A stretch of 17,356 bases of DNA. Source: Methylophaga sp. (GTDB lineage: Bacteria > Pseudomonadota > Gammaproteobacteria > Nitrosococcales > Methylophagaceae). The number at the start of each line of letters is the position of its first letter. The stretch's first letter is position 1. A model generated the notes under the pieces. That model made no database searches and was not told the origin of the DNA. It saw only the letters and a list, made by a program, of their open reading frames with translations. The stretch is taken from positions 1 through 17,356 of the forward strand of contig NZ_JAUSCC010000132.1 of the NCBI RefSeq assembly GCF_030651745.1. The letters are read 5' to 3'. Made by a program: the position numbers and the translations under genes. Shown here one piece after another: positions 6,748-14,128 of this stretch.

Positions 6748-7187
6748 TATGGCATTACCAATTCAACAGTGACGTTAGATCCTGAATAGGAGGCATTATT
6801 GATATGCTCAACTTCAGATGAATTTAACCGTTGGGCCAGATTGGCTCCATCTTCATCATCTGGTACCGGCATAGAGATACTGAAGGTATTCCCTGCAACA
6901 CTTACCGTCCATAACGTGTCCCATGCAGTCTGGTCGCTCAATCCGTAACGGGTTAATTCTGTCTTGTCACAATTAGAGTATCCACGGTTGATTCGGTAGC
7001 ACTGTGTAACAGCAGAAAGAAAATCTCGCTCAACAAAGTAAGTTGCAACGTCAACATTGGCACCGCCTACCCACGCATTAAAACCACGCATACCAATTGT
7101 GCCAAGAATGGCTAATACGGTAACGACGATCATAAGTTCAATCAGGGTGAAGCCTTTTTGAGCTTGTTGTTTTAGGTTCAGTTTCAT
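6747..7187 (-). CDS. pilS: Type IV prepilin, PilS-like, probable major pilin
   Basis: This is a 146-residue prepilin. The leader MKLNLKQQAQKG is cleaved between Gly12 and Phe13, and FTLIELMIV gives the conserved Glu at +5 and the start of the hydrophobic helix. Two cysteines (in TQCYR and YSNCDK) lie close together in the globular part and could form a disulfide. The end of the protein has the WTVSVAGNTFSISMPVP segment found in variant form in the other two prepilins. Start 7187 is chosen over the upstream TTG because GAGG lies nine bases before this ATG. It sits directly after the assembly ATPase and is coupled to pilR. It is called the major pilin on position and classical leader, not on direct evidence. 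Confidence 0.85.
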   Translation of the reverse strand: MKLNLKQQAQKGFTLIELMIVVTVLAILGTIGMRGFNAWVGGANVDVATYFVERDFLSAVTQCYRINRGYSNCDKTELTRYGLSDQTAWDTLWTVSVAGNTFSISMPVPDDEDGANLAQRLNSSEVEHINNASYSGSNVTVELVMP

Positions 7188-7205
7188 TCGATATTTCCTC
7201 AAAGT

Positions 7206-8840
7206 TTAGAGCAGGTTGGTTTCACGGCCATAAGTGAAATGTTGTCCATAGCTTGCAAGTGGGGAAAGCCTGGCTTCGAGTTCACTGATAGTTGTTTTTC
7301 CACGTCGGACCATGTTGATACCGTTGTCCCACATCGTGGCGTATTGATGGTTGCGATGTTTTTCTTCGATGATATTTGCAGACGTACCTTCGAGAATTTG
7401 CTTTTGTGTCCACGGATCAATAATCATTAATTCGGACACTAGGCTTCGACCTGTGTAGCCCCCATCGCATTTAGAGCAACCATCATGGTTTGCAACCTTA
7501 ATTGGTTCTCCAAGTTGAGGTGCCCCACGTAAGCTAGAGTACTTTTCAGCAATACCTTGATTCTGGCCAAACTCTTCTTCTGTGGAGCACTCATTACATA
7601 CATTTCTAACCATTCGCTGTGCTGATACAGCAAGCAATGAGTCTGCAAGGGTGGAAGGGTTGACGCCCATATTTGTTAATCGGCTAATGGTTTGAACCGC
7701 ACTGTTGGTATGCATCGTGGCAAGAACTAAGTGACCGGTCATGGATGCTTCAATTGCAAGATTGGTTGTTTCCAGATCACGAAGCTCACCAACAAGAATC
7801 ACGTCCGGATCTTGTCGAAGCTTAGTTCTTAACCCTTCTGCGAATGTCATGCCTGCAGCAACGTTAATCTGTGTTTGGTTAATACCCGGTAGCTCGACCT
7901 CGACAGGATCTTCTAAGGTTTGAATCGAATCACCGGGGCGTAACTCCTGAATCAGCTGTAACAGTGCATAAAGTGTTGTTGTCTTACCGCTACCTGTTGG
8001 CCCAGTAACAATGACCAAGCCTTTTGGAGAGCGACAAAGTGTTTTCAAAGTCTCATATTCGACCTTCGGAAACCCAATATCTTTGAGTTGTCTTTGTTGG
8101 CCGGTAGGGTTCAAAAGACGCATAACAAAATAGAAGTATGGGTCGCCACCACTCATTACTGGTGATGCTGCCAGTCGAACCTGAATGTCTTTGTCTTTCC
8201 AGTGATAATTGAATTTAAGATCCAGCGGCTTAGTTGGCTTCCCGCCAATTTTTCCAGCACGACCAAGTAGTTTGTTTGACCAATCCTGATATTCATCCAT
8301 GCTGACGTTATGTTGATATGGCTTGATCACACCATCAGAGCGAAACTGGATTGATAAATGTTTTCGTGTTCGTGGTGAGACATGAATATCACTGGCACCG
8401 ATTTCCAGAGCACTCTCGATCATTTCATTAATGCTTTTATCTAACTCTGTTTTGCTGGCTGCTTGAGTTAATGTAATGGTCGAGGTGCCTACCAATATGC
8501 CGGTTTTACTAAAGCTGACTTTTCCTTTGATTCGTTCTTCCAGCATTTCTTCCATAGTGTGTCCATAAGGATTCACTATGAATAAGGTGTCGTTTGCAAT
8601 ACCCCATCCTTCGCCTTGGTAGTCAAATTCACCATCTTCAATGCTGAAAATAGGCTTGTTACCTAATTCTGAGAATGCAGTAGCAATATCTGTATTAGAA
8701 ACGCCTTCTTCTAACAAGGAATAGTAAATTGCTTCCTCAGTCTCTGGGGTTGGCCAGTGAGATGACTTGATAGAATCAGTTGCACCTTGTGCGATCAACT
8801 TTTCTAAAATGCGTTGAAATAGTTCAGTTGTACCCGTCAT
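7206..8840 (-). CDS. pilQ: Pilus assembly ATPase PilQ (GspE/PilB family)
   Basis: This is a 544-residue cytoplasmic ATPase powering pilus extension. An N-terminal region of about 130 residues precedes the GspE core, which includes SALEIGASDIHVSP (N2 domain). Walker A GPTGSGKTTT is at 280-289, Asp box TLEDPVE near 308-314, Walker B LRQDPDVILVGELRD at 341-355 and His box with H377. The zinc-binding tetracysteine is CNEC (415-418) with CSKC (455-458), which marks assembly rather than retraction ATPases. ATG 8840 is preferred over the in-frame TTG/GTG at 8852/8849 because GGTG is correctly placed before it. It follows pilP after five bases and precedes the prepilin. Confidence 0.93.
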   Translation of the reverse strand: MTGTTELFQRILEKLIAQGATDSIKSSHWPTPETEEAIYYSLLEEGVSNTDIATAFSELGNKPIFSIEDGEFDYQGEGWGIANDTLFIVNPYGHTMEEMLEERIKGKVSFSKTGILVGTSTITLTQAASKTELDKSINEMIESALEIGASDIHVSPRTRKHLSIQFRSDGVIKPYQHNVSMDEYQDWSNKLLGRAGKIGGKPTKPLDLKFNYHWKDKDIQVRLAASPVMSGGDPYFYFVMRLLNPTGQQRQLKDIGFPKVEYETLKTLCRSPKGLVIVTGPTGSGKTTTLYALLQLIQELRPGDSIQTLEDPVEVELPGINQTQINVAAGMTFAEGLRTKLRQDPDVILVGELRDLETTNLAIEASMTGHLVLATMHTNSAVQTISRLTNMGVNPSTLADSLLAVSAQRMVRNVCNECSTEEEFGQNQGIAEKYSSLRGAPQLGEPIKVANHDGCSKCDGGYTGRSLVSELMIIDPWTQKQILEGTSANIIEEKHRNHQYATMWDNGINMVRRGKTTISELEARLSPLASYGQHFTYGRETNLL

Positions 8841-8845
8841 AGCGT

Positions 8846-9376
8846 TCACCAATTTAAAACTAAGGTTTTTGAAGTAGAGTTTCTGGAATTTTTGATGCGC
8901 ACTTTCGTTGCATCTATATGCGTTATTACCCAGTCACCAACCTTATCGCCAACCAGTGCCCACTGGGTTTCACCTGAATGTTTAAGCCTTGCACTGTCAT
9001 TTTGAATAGCTTCTAGTGTCGGGCTGACATTTCGTGTACTTGAAATGTTGTCGATAGAGAATGAAGACTCATCAATCGTAACTGGAGCCATAGGAACGTT
9101 AAGCCGTTCAATCTCTGCAGTAAGGTCATTCATAGTGTCTGGCTTGATTTCTAAACTCGTACCGCGACAATCAATGCCCATTTCATGACAATCCCGTATA
9201 AGTTGTGCTTGAGAATGTTTTAATTCGAGAATTTCTTTCTGCTTTCTCAGCTCTGTCAAAGCCTGTTCATGACGAAGCTGTTCTGACGTTAAACTGGGTT
9301 GGCTGTCAGCAAAAACTGTCTGAGCAACTGTAAAAAATAATGCTGGTATCAGGTATTTAATTAATTTATTTCTCAT
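8846..9376 (-). CDS. pilP: Pilus biogenesis protein PilP
   Basis: This is a 176-residue exported protein with a signal peptide (residues 1-23, ending VFA), a charged helical or coiled-coil segment (EQALTELRKQKEILELKHSQ) with two cysteines nearby (C63 and C70), a flexible middle, and a small C-terminal beta domain (WALVGDKVGDWVITHI, then VRIKNSRNSTSKTLVLNW). This arrangement matches the R64 PilP family, whose C-terminal part resembles secretin-contacting GspC/PilP homology domains. It probably links the inner-membrane complex to the secretin. ATG 9376 is used because GGAGGT lies four bases upstream. It sits directly before the assembly ATPase, as in R64. Confidence 0.75.
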   Translation of the reverse strand: MRNKLIKYLIPALFFTVAQTVFADSQPSLTSEQLRHEQALTELRKQKEILELKHSQAQLIRDCHEMGIDCRGTSLEIKPDTMNDLTAEIERLNVPMAPVTIDESSFSIDNISSTRNVSPTLEAIQNDSARLKHSGETQWALVGDKVGDWVITHIDATKVRIKNSRNSTSKTLVLNW

Positions 9377-9391
9377 AACGACCTCCAAGAT

Positions 9392-9844
9392 TTAGTTTTC
9401 TGAGCCTAATGCCGCAAAGCCAAGGCCTATTACTGCATTGTCTAGTGCGGCGGCTCCAAAAAGGATTGGTACCACCTTCTGAATTTCCATTGCTGCCATA
9501 GCTACACTTCTACTATTACCCTGCAACACGCCGAACCAAGGTGTACCTCCAGGTATTTCTAACTCGGTAATACCTGCAGCTTTTCCATCTTTAAGTGGAG
9601 TAACTTTCACACCATGAGAGCTGGCAATAACGCTAATTGATTGCCATGTATCTGGAAGTAATGGCAGGTCGGGTTTTTGGCTAACCACATCAATTTCTGT
9701 ATTAACGCTCACAATCTGCATTTTCAGGTTTTCTATATCTGGATAGTCTCTTGTGGCATGACCAGACATGACATAGAACCCTGCGAGGACTGATGAAACA
9801 GCAACAATAGATAAATTTCTAAGGATAGGATTAGTGCGAAGCAT
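9392..9844 (-). CDS. Bitopic inner-membrane pilus protein, PilO/GspM-like shape
   Basis: This is a 150-residue protein with a short cytoplasmic N-terminus, one transmembrane helix at about residues 12-28 (SIVAVSSVLAGFYVM), a helical linker, and a periplasmic domain containing SISVIASSHGVKVTPL and WFGVLQGNSRSVAMAAMEIQ. The pattern of a short sequence after WQS, ...ASSHGV... and a hydrophobic end resembles the ferredoxin-like domain of PilO/GspM alignment proteins. Sequence identity is not recognised with certainty. The start overlaps the end of the preceding gene by 14 bases, showing tight coupling. Its place between the PilO-position gene and pilP supports a part in the inner-membrane alignment subcomplex. 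Confidence 0.6.
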   Translation of the reverse strand: MLRTNPILRNLSIVAVSSVLAGFYVMSGHATRDYPDIENLKMQIVSVNTEIDVVSQKPDLPLLPDTWQSISVIASSHGVKVTPLKDGKAAGITELEIPGGTPWFGVLQGNSRSVAMAAMEIQKVVPILFGAAALDNAVIGLGFAALGSEN

Positions 9845-10718
9845 CGTTCACCCATTGGATAATCGTTGTGTTTGCAGATAGTCGTTTTGATTCAATTCCC
9901 ATATCCGCCAGAATGGCTAGCTTGGCTCTGTTATCACGAGAGTCATTCACCTCAATGGCAATGGATTTGGTTGGCAACAAGTTGATCTCGCCTGAAATAC
10001 TGCTATCTGAAAATGCATTACTGACTTGATAAAGACTTGCTAAAGCTTTTGACTGTAATGGCCAGTTTTCAAGTTTTTGACGATTTACAGACACAAGGGC
10101 TTGTTCAGCGATATGAAGCTCGGTGCTGACTCTATTGAAATCCTTCATGTGGGATTTATGGTGGTGTGCCAGTCCCGTATCTGCCAGTAAAGCGAGGCCC
10201 CCCACCATTGCAACCGCTAACATACCTTGCTGTTGAGCTTTCTTTTTTAGCGTTACAGCGGCAGCAACTCGTTCTTTGTGCGTAAGCAGTGGCGTTACAG
10301 GTAATTTAAGATCCTCCATACTGACGGTGATTTCTTTACCATCAGCAATTGTGATCCCTTCCTGAATTGCGACTCCGGGCAAACGTTGCAACTCATTCTG
10401 AAATAATGAGCCGGTGTGAAGCTGGTTATCATGGCTATAAAGGTAATAACCAAAATCCTTGCTCTCGCTGGTGAAGATGTACTGCAACGGTATGCTGGTA
10501 TCAATTAGCCTAGATGCGATCAAGGTTTGCCAAAAGCCATATATCGGTGTTTTTGGATGAGCGTCGCGTGTGTCACGCAATGATTGCTCTTCATACCAGA
10601 CTTTTAGGTTGCCTTGTTCTTGACTGGTGTACTTATCACTAGCTGCACCACCCAATACGTCACGCATCAGGATGCAGGAGCGACCCTCAATGGTGATTGG
10701 CGAGTTAACCGATATCAT
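9831..10718 (-). CDS. pilO: PilO-position pilus assembly membrane protein
   Basis: This 295-residue protein has a long N-terminal cytoplasmic domain (about residues 1-163), one transmembrane helix at about 165-183 (GMLAVAMVGGLALLAD) and a periplasmic domain of some 110 residues that includes a helical linker (AEQALVSVNRQKLENW). This topology, and its position between the secretin and pilP, match PilO of R64-type pili, a bitopic protein that joins cytoplasmic and periplasmic parts of the machine. It is shorter than R64 PilO. Its start codon overlaps the secretin stop by four bases (ATGA). The gene symbol rests on position and topology rather than a diagnostic motif. Confidence 0.6.
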   Translation of the reverse strand: MISVNSPITIEGRSCILMRDVLGGAASDKYTSQEQGNLKVWYEEQSLRDTRDAHPKTPIYGFWQTLIASRLIDTSIPLQYIFTSESKDFGYYLYSHDNQLHTGSLFQNELQRLPGVAIQEGITIADGKEITVSMEDLKLPVTPLLTHKERVAAAVTLKKKAQQQGMLAVAMVGGLALLADTGLAHHHKSHMKDFNRVSTELHIAEQALVSVNRQKLENWPLQSKALASLYQVSNAFSDSSISGEINLLPTKSIAIEVNDSRDNRAKLAILADMGIESKRLSANTTIIQWVNDASH

Positions 10719-12397
10719 GCGCCTACTTCCTGTGGCGTAATGACGATGAGCAGTTCACTATTTTCTTGCTCAAACTTGGCACCGCCTAAAGCTTTTGCCA
10801 GGGCTTCATTTTTGATCGGCAATCTTTGCGTATTTTGTAATACTCGGTTGATGATCAAACCACCAAGATATATTGGTGTTCCGCTTGTTGTAATAACCTG
10901 AGTAGCAAGCTCTTGAAGTGCAATATTTGGCGTTTCAAAAACTTCACCACCAGAGTTGATTGGAGTAAAGCCGGTAATTGAACTCAAGATAGGTACGATA
11001 TCGACCAGTATTTTTCCGTCATCTAGCATTTTAGGGGTGACGGCTATTTTGATACCAACGTTTACTCGTGAAAGTGTTGTTGTAATCGCTGTATCTGATG
11101 CCACGTTTCCATCACCGCCAGCTGTCAACGGTAAGAACTCTACGCCAGAGACGAATGAGAATTCCTGTGTTGAACCTAAATATGCCGTGTAACCATTTGT
11201 GACAGTTAGACGAGGTTGGCTTTGCAAAGTCACACTGCCTTGCTCTCGCAGTGATTCGACGATGGCATTTAAGGTCAAATTGCCAAAAGGAATTGAAGCT
11301 GCAATAGACCAGTTTCCACCGTCTACTATGGACAGTGCTTGAGTAGTCTCTCCTGCAAACGTGACTGTGCGATCCCCATCACCGTTTTGGTAAATGGCAT
11401 TCCAGTCAACGCCATAACCTTCACCACGGGTAGTCTTGATATCCAAAATCGCGCCTGATAGATGAACTTGTCTCTGACTGTCTGTTTCAAGTTTTGAAAA
11501 GTGCTCATCAAGGCGTCTGATTTGACTTGGCTTGCCGTAAGCTGTGATTTTTCCCAGCCTCTTATTACCAACAACCCACGGAGTATCGAAGAAAGGATTC
11601 ATTTCATCATCTAGCACCCTGCTGTAATTGTTCAGGAAGTCGATTGGATCATCACCTTCTCTGAGCTGTGGCACTAATGTGTTCTGGTTATTGTTTGACC
11701 CGGAGTTTGAGCCAGACTGGCCATCTTCGATTAGGCCCAGTATTCGCCTTGCATCGTCGATCAAAGTTGTCCATGTTTCATCCTGACGAGTGGTCACGAT
11801 ATTTGTGCCACTTGCGCTTTGTGTCTGCCCTTGGCTTGTTCCGCCGCCACTTGCGCCAGCACCACTGCCTCCCATCGCACCAGCACCACCGCCACCAGAT
11901 GACTGTTGAGCTGTTGCTGAGAAACCGGATCGTGTAGTGGCTTCTGGCATGTCAGACAATGCTGCCATATTCCATGATTGAGTCATGGTTGAAGCCACTT
12001 GAAGGAGAACGCCATCACTATTTTGGATTACGTCGATTTTGTAATCGGTTGTGCCTTCAATTTGACGAATATAGTCAGTAATACGTGAGTTTTGTGCTCT
12101 CACGCCTATTTTCATTGCCAGATTTACGCCTGAATCAAGCGCAACGATGTTGGCTGCTGTTAATGCAGATGGATGTGTTAATGCATCTATTAACGCAATA
12201 CGTGGCTGGTTGATCGTTACGGTTTCATCCAATATCTGTTTGCGCGACGTAGTGATATTGACGTAGTTACTGGTTCTCGGTGCTAACTGTTGAGTGCGTG
12301 GCACATCTTCTATTTGCGTCGTGCTGACGGGGATTTCAGGTGGCATTGCACAAGCAGTAAGGCTCAATATGCTTGCCAAGACTAATTTATTCTTCAT
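10715..12397 (-). CDS. pilN: Outer-membrane secretin lipoprotein PilN (type IVB pilus)
   Basis: This is a 560-residue secretin that forms the outer-membrane channel for the pilus. The signal peptide ends in a lipobox with C16 (SLTAC), so it is a lipoprotein as in R64 PilN. The N-terminal half carries the small periplasmic domains. A Gly/Ser-rich, Gln-containing stretch lies at 167-197, followed by an Asn-rich linker at about 228-240. The secretin core is at about 310-555: VHLSGAILDIK, VTLQSQPRLTVTNGYTAYL, a TAITTTLSRVNVGIKIAVTP strand pair and LGGLIINR followed by LLIVITPQ are characteristic. It overlaps the upstream gene by four bases (ATGA), with GGAGG upstream. Family membership is clear. 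Confidence 0.92.
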   Translation of the reverse strand: MKNKLVLASILSLTACAMPPEIPVSTTQIEDVPRTQQLAPRTSNYVNITTSRKQILDETVTINQPRIALIDALTHPSALTAANIVALDSGVNLAMKIGVRAQNSRITDYIRQIEGTTDYKIDVIQNSDGVLLQVASTMTQSWNMAALSDMPEATTRSGFSATAQQSSGGGGAGAMGGSGAGASGGGTSQGQTQSASGTNIVTTRQDETWTTLIDDARRILGLIEDGQSGSNSGSNNNQNTLVPQLREGDDPIDFLNNYSRVLDDEMNPFFDTPWVVGNKRLGKITAYGKPSQIRRLDEHFSKLETDSQRQVHLSGAILDIKTTRGEGYGVDWNAIYQNGDGDRTVTFAGETTQALSIVDGGNWSIAASIPFGNLTLNAIVESLREQGSVTLQSQPRLTVTNGYTAYLGSTQEFSFVSGVEFLPLTAGGDGNVASDTAITTTLSRVNVGIKIAVTPKMLDDGKILVDIVPILSSITGFTPINSGGEVFETPNIALQELATQVITTSGTPIYLGGLIINRVLQNTQRLPIKNEALAKALGGAKFEQENSELLIVITPQEVGA

Positions 12398-13017
12398 TTC
12401 TTGCCTCCATGAGTCACAACAATCAGTGGTTTAGGCTTCATGTTTCTGTAAGCCAGATAGGTCAGTCCTTGTGGCTCAAGAATGTCCTTAAGTGCCTGTG
12501 CATAGCTGGTTTCACCTGAAAAGCTGATAAGCGTACTTTCAATGCTTTTGTCGATTTGCAGGTCTAATACCCACCCTGGAGGCGTTAAGGTGCGAATGCT
12601 TGAAGGCAATGGCCGGTCACGAAATGAAACTTGAATCTCTTCGTTCAGCTCGCGCAATGGCAATTCTTCTACTGTCTTGACTGGTTTACGGTCAGGGACT
12701 GACGATGGAGTTTTTTGTTGATTCGCTTCAAGCCCTGTTGCCACCGCTTCACTCGCAGGCACAGCCGTTCCATCAGCTGAAATCGTTATGGTTTTGGCTG
12801 AATTGTTCTCACGTGTCTTTGGTTTTACGTCTTCTAGTGGACTGCCAGTTTGATTGCTGCCCGGTTTAGGTAATGCTGCTTTGGGTGTCTCCTGCAACTT
12901 AGCTGTGAGTCGAACGCGATTATCAGCGTATTTAGCACTATTCTCAGTGGGCATTAACACATCAGCATTTGCGCCTGTGGCAATGAGTATTGGCAGTAAA
13001 AGCAGTTTTGCTTTCAT
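12394..13017 (-). CDS. pilL: PilL/TcpQ-domain pilus protein
   Basis: This is a 207-residue exported protein. The signal peptide (residues 1-18, ending ANA) is not a lipoprotein signal. A Pro/Ser/Thr/Lys-rich linker follows, then a C-terminal domain of about 75 residues (from EIQVSFRDRPLPSSI to THGGKK) that resembles TcpQ/PilL C-terminal domains. WVLDLQID, FSGETSYAQALKDILEPQGL and a final short strand form the domain usually found next to type IVB secretins, where it assists secretin assembly. It is short for PilL. The start is the ATG with AGGAG six bases upstream, overlapping the previous stop; an upstream in-frame start at 13065 is rejected. It is coupled to the secretin gene by an ATGA overlap. 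Confidence 0.7.
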   Translation of the reverse strand: MKAKLLLLPILIATGANADVLMPTENSAKYADNRVRLTAKLQETPKAALPKPGSNQTGSPLEDVKPKTRENNSAKTITISADGTAVPASEAVATGLEANQQKTPSSVPDRKPVKTVEELPLRELNEEIQVSFRDRPLPSSIRTLTPPGWVLDLQIDKSIESTLISFSGETSYAQALKDILEPQGLTYLAYRNMKPKPLIVVTHGGKK

Positions 13018-13025
13018 GGTTTCTC

Positions 13026-13580
13026 CTATGATTGCTGGCGGCCTGAAAACTGCCAGTCGTCGCAATTAATTTGTTGAGGGCAGCTCATGCACATCGCTTT
13101 GTGCTGGGCATTTGAAGGGGTTGCTTTACCGTTTATGAGCGTCTGAGTCCTATCGAACTCTTCGATCACCTGGGCTTCGTCAAGAAGCTTGCGTTTGAGA
13201 TATTCGATGCCATCAGGTGTCACCACCCTGAAATAGGCGTAATCAGCCATTTTCAAACCAATACGGCTCAAAATGACTCTGTATACCGACACCTGAACAA
13301 TGTCCTTCATGAATACCTGATGTTTGTCGCGTGTTTTGCTATCCACCAGCACATGCAGTCCAGACAGGACTCTATAGAGCTGATCCAATGTCCCATGCAT
13401 TTTTCGAGGCACTTCAGTGCGAATGTAGTGTTCTGAACGTATCAGCTGTCCTTCAGAAAGCTCTGCAGGCATACGTTCTTTGAGAATGAACTTACGGCGC
13501 TTTTCACGTCTTCTGGCGTCAATCCCATACAGCGACAGGATGAGCAAGCAAACAATAGCGAGATAATAGGCTTCAGCCAT
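13026..13580 (-). CDS. Membrane-anchored Cas4-like PD-(D/E)XK nuclease core
   Basis: This is a 184-residue protein. An N-terminal transmembrane helix (about residues 5-20) is followed by a very basic stretch (RRREKRRK). The rest matches a Cas4/Dna2-type nuclease: MHGTLDQLYRV with D66, VLVDSKTR with D80-x-K82, then DIVQVSVYRVIL containing QxxxY (Q96, Y100), and a C-terminal cluster CMSCPQQINC with Cys 164, 167 and 173. Cas4 proteins use four cysteines for an Fe-S cluster. The first, N-terminal one is absent here, but a matching motif is present in the upstream overlapping gene. The expected activity is DNA exonuclease or endonuclease on the cytoplasmic face of the membrane. The start overlaps the upstream stop by eight bases, with AGGTG before it. 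Confidence 0.7.
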   Translation of the reverse strand: MAEAYYLAIVCLLILSLYGIDARRREKRRKFILKERMPAELSEGQLIRSEHYIRTEVPRKMHGTLDQLYRVLSGLHVLVDSKTRDKHQVFMKDIVQVSVYRVILSRIGLKMADYAYFRVVTPDGIEYLKRKLLDEAQVIEEFDRTQTLINGKATPSNAQHKAMCMSCPQQINCDDWQFSGRQQS

Positions 13581-13998
13581 TGATGCTCACCTTTTTAACG
13601 ATCCAGTTGATAATGGGTTTAATGAATTTTCTGACCAGGGGATAGCGTTGCATCAAACGCACAACCGTTGGGGAAAGCTCGTAATAGGCACTGGTGAAAA
13701 TACGGCCCAAGTAACTTCTTTGAAGATATCTGTCACGGAACAGCCTCAGCTGCTCTGTTTCTTTTGCAACGGGGCCATAAAGCTCGGTAGCAATGAAACA
13801 CCGGCTATCACGGCTAGATCCGTAACGCTGTGCTTCAAGGTGATGTCGAAGATGTTCCTCGTCACCTCTTTCACGTCGCTGTCTTTGAACGTCTGATTCT
13901 TGCCGACCATAATGCTCATCGAGCACGACTTGCTTCTCACAGAAGCTGCGCTGAGCAATCTTGGTAGCTGATATAAAACCGTTGGCCTTTTTCTTCAT
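13573..13998 (-). CDS. CFI-box protein with Cas4-like N-terminal motif
   Basis: This is a protein of 141 residues from ATG 13998. The N-terminal part, FISATKIAQRSFCEKQVVLD (C20), looks like the start of Cas4 nucleases (SATxL...C-P/E...L), and RRERGDEEH provides the G-x3-H motif that follows it in Cas4. From residue 67, CFIATELYGP, LRLFRDRYL, GRIFTSAYYELSP and the Arg/Lys-rich end form a CFI-box C-terminal domain, a module often at the C-terminus of small bacterial proteins. No nuclease core is present; it lies in the next gene. The start is uncertain: ATG 14007 and TTG 14034 are also in frame, none has a good ribosome site, and the likely promoter predicts transcription starting about 14000. 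Confidence 0.6.
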   Translation of the reverse strand: MKKKANGFISATKIAQRSFCEKQVVLDEHYGRQESDVQRQRRERGDEEHLRHHLEAQRYGSSRDSRCFIATELYGPVAKETEQLRLFRDRYLQRSYLGRIFTSAYYELSPTVVRLMQRYPLVRKFIKPIINWIVKKVSING

Positions 13999-14005
13999 GG
14001 TTCGC

Positions 14006-14034
14006 ATTAGAAAAGTTTTGACGGTTTGGCTCAA
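14006..14034 (-). promoter_or_regulatory. Candidate pilus-operon promoter TTGAGC-N17-TCTAAT
   Basis: On the minus strand the -35 box TTGAGC (14034-14029) and -10 box TCTAAT (14011-14006, five of six matches) are 17 bases apart. Transcription would start near 14000, next to ATG 13998, so the message would be almost leaderless. A strong terminator lies just upstream, so the operon needs its own promoter here. Confidence 0.45.
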
Positions 14035-14037
14035 TGA

Positions 14038-14066
14038 ATAACCGGATATTGGTCCAAGCCGGTTAT
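14038..14066. promoter_or_regulatory. Inverted repeat ATAACCGG-N13-CCGGTTAT, candidate operator
   Basis: Perfect 8-base arms (14038-14045 and 14059-14066) flank an inner TTGG/CCAA pair. The dyad ends just upstream of the -35 box of the candidate pilus-operon promoter, a position suited to an activator or repressor. It could instead be a second hairpin behind the adjacent terminator. Confidence 0.45.
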
Positions 14067-14092
14067 AAAAAAAAACCCCCTTTCGGGGGTTT
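14067..14092 (-). terminator. Strong rho-independent terminator of the CobT-like/DUF3150 unit
   Basis: Read on the minus strand, AAACCCCC and GGGGGTTT (14092-14085 and 14080-14073) form an 8-base stem with a GAAA loop, with nine T in a row at 14075-14067. It ends transcription 37 bases after the stop of the CobT-like gene. Confidence 0.9.
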
Positions 14093-14128
14093 AATGGTTG
14101 GTACGTCTAGCTTTTAAGCTATCAAGTG

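Noticed and set aside
13026..13998. A CRISPR-Cas adaptation module because of the Cas4-like motifs
   Set aside because: No cas1, cas2 or repeat-spacer array is in the window. The genes are co-transcribed with pilus genes instead.
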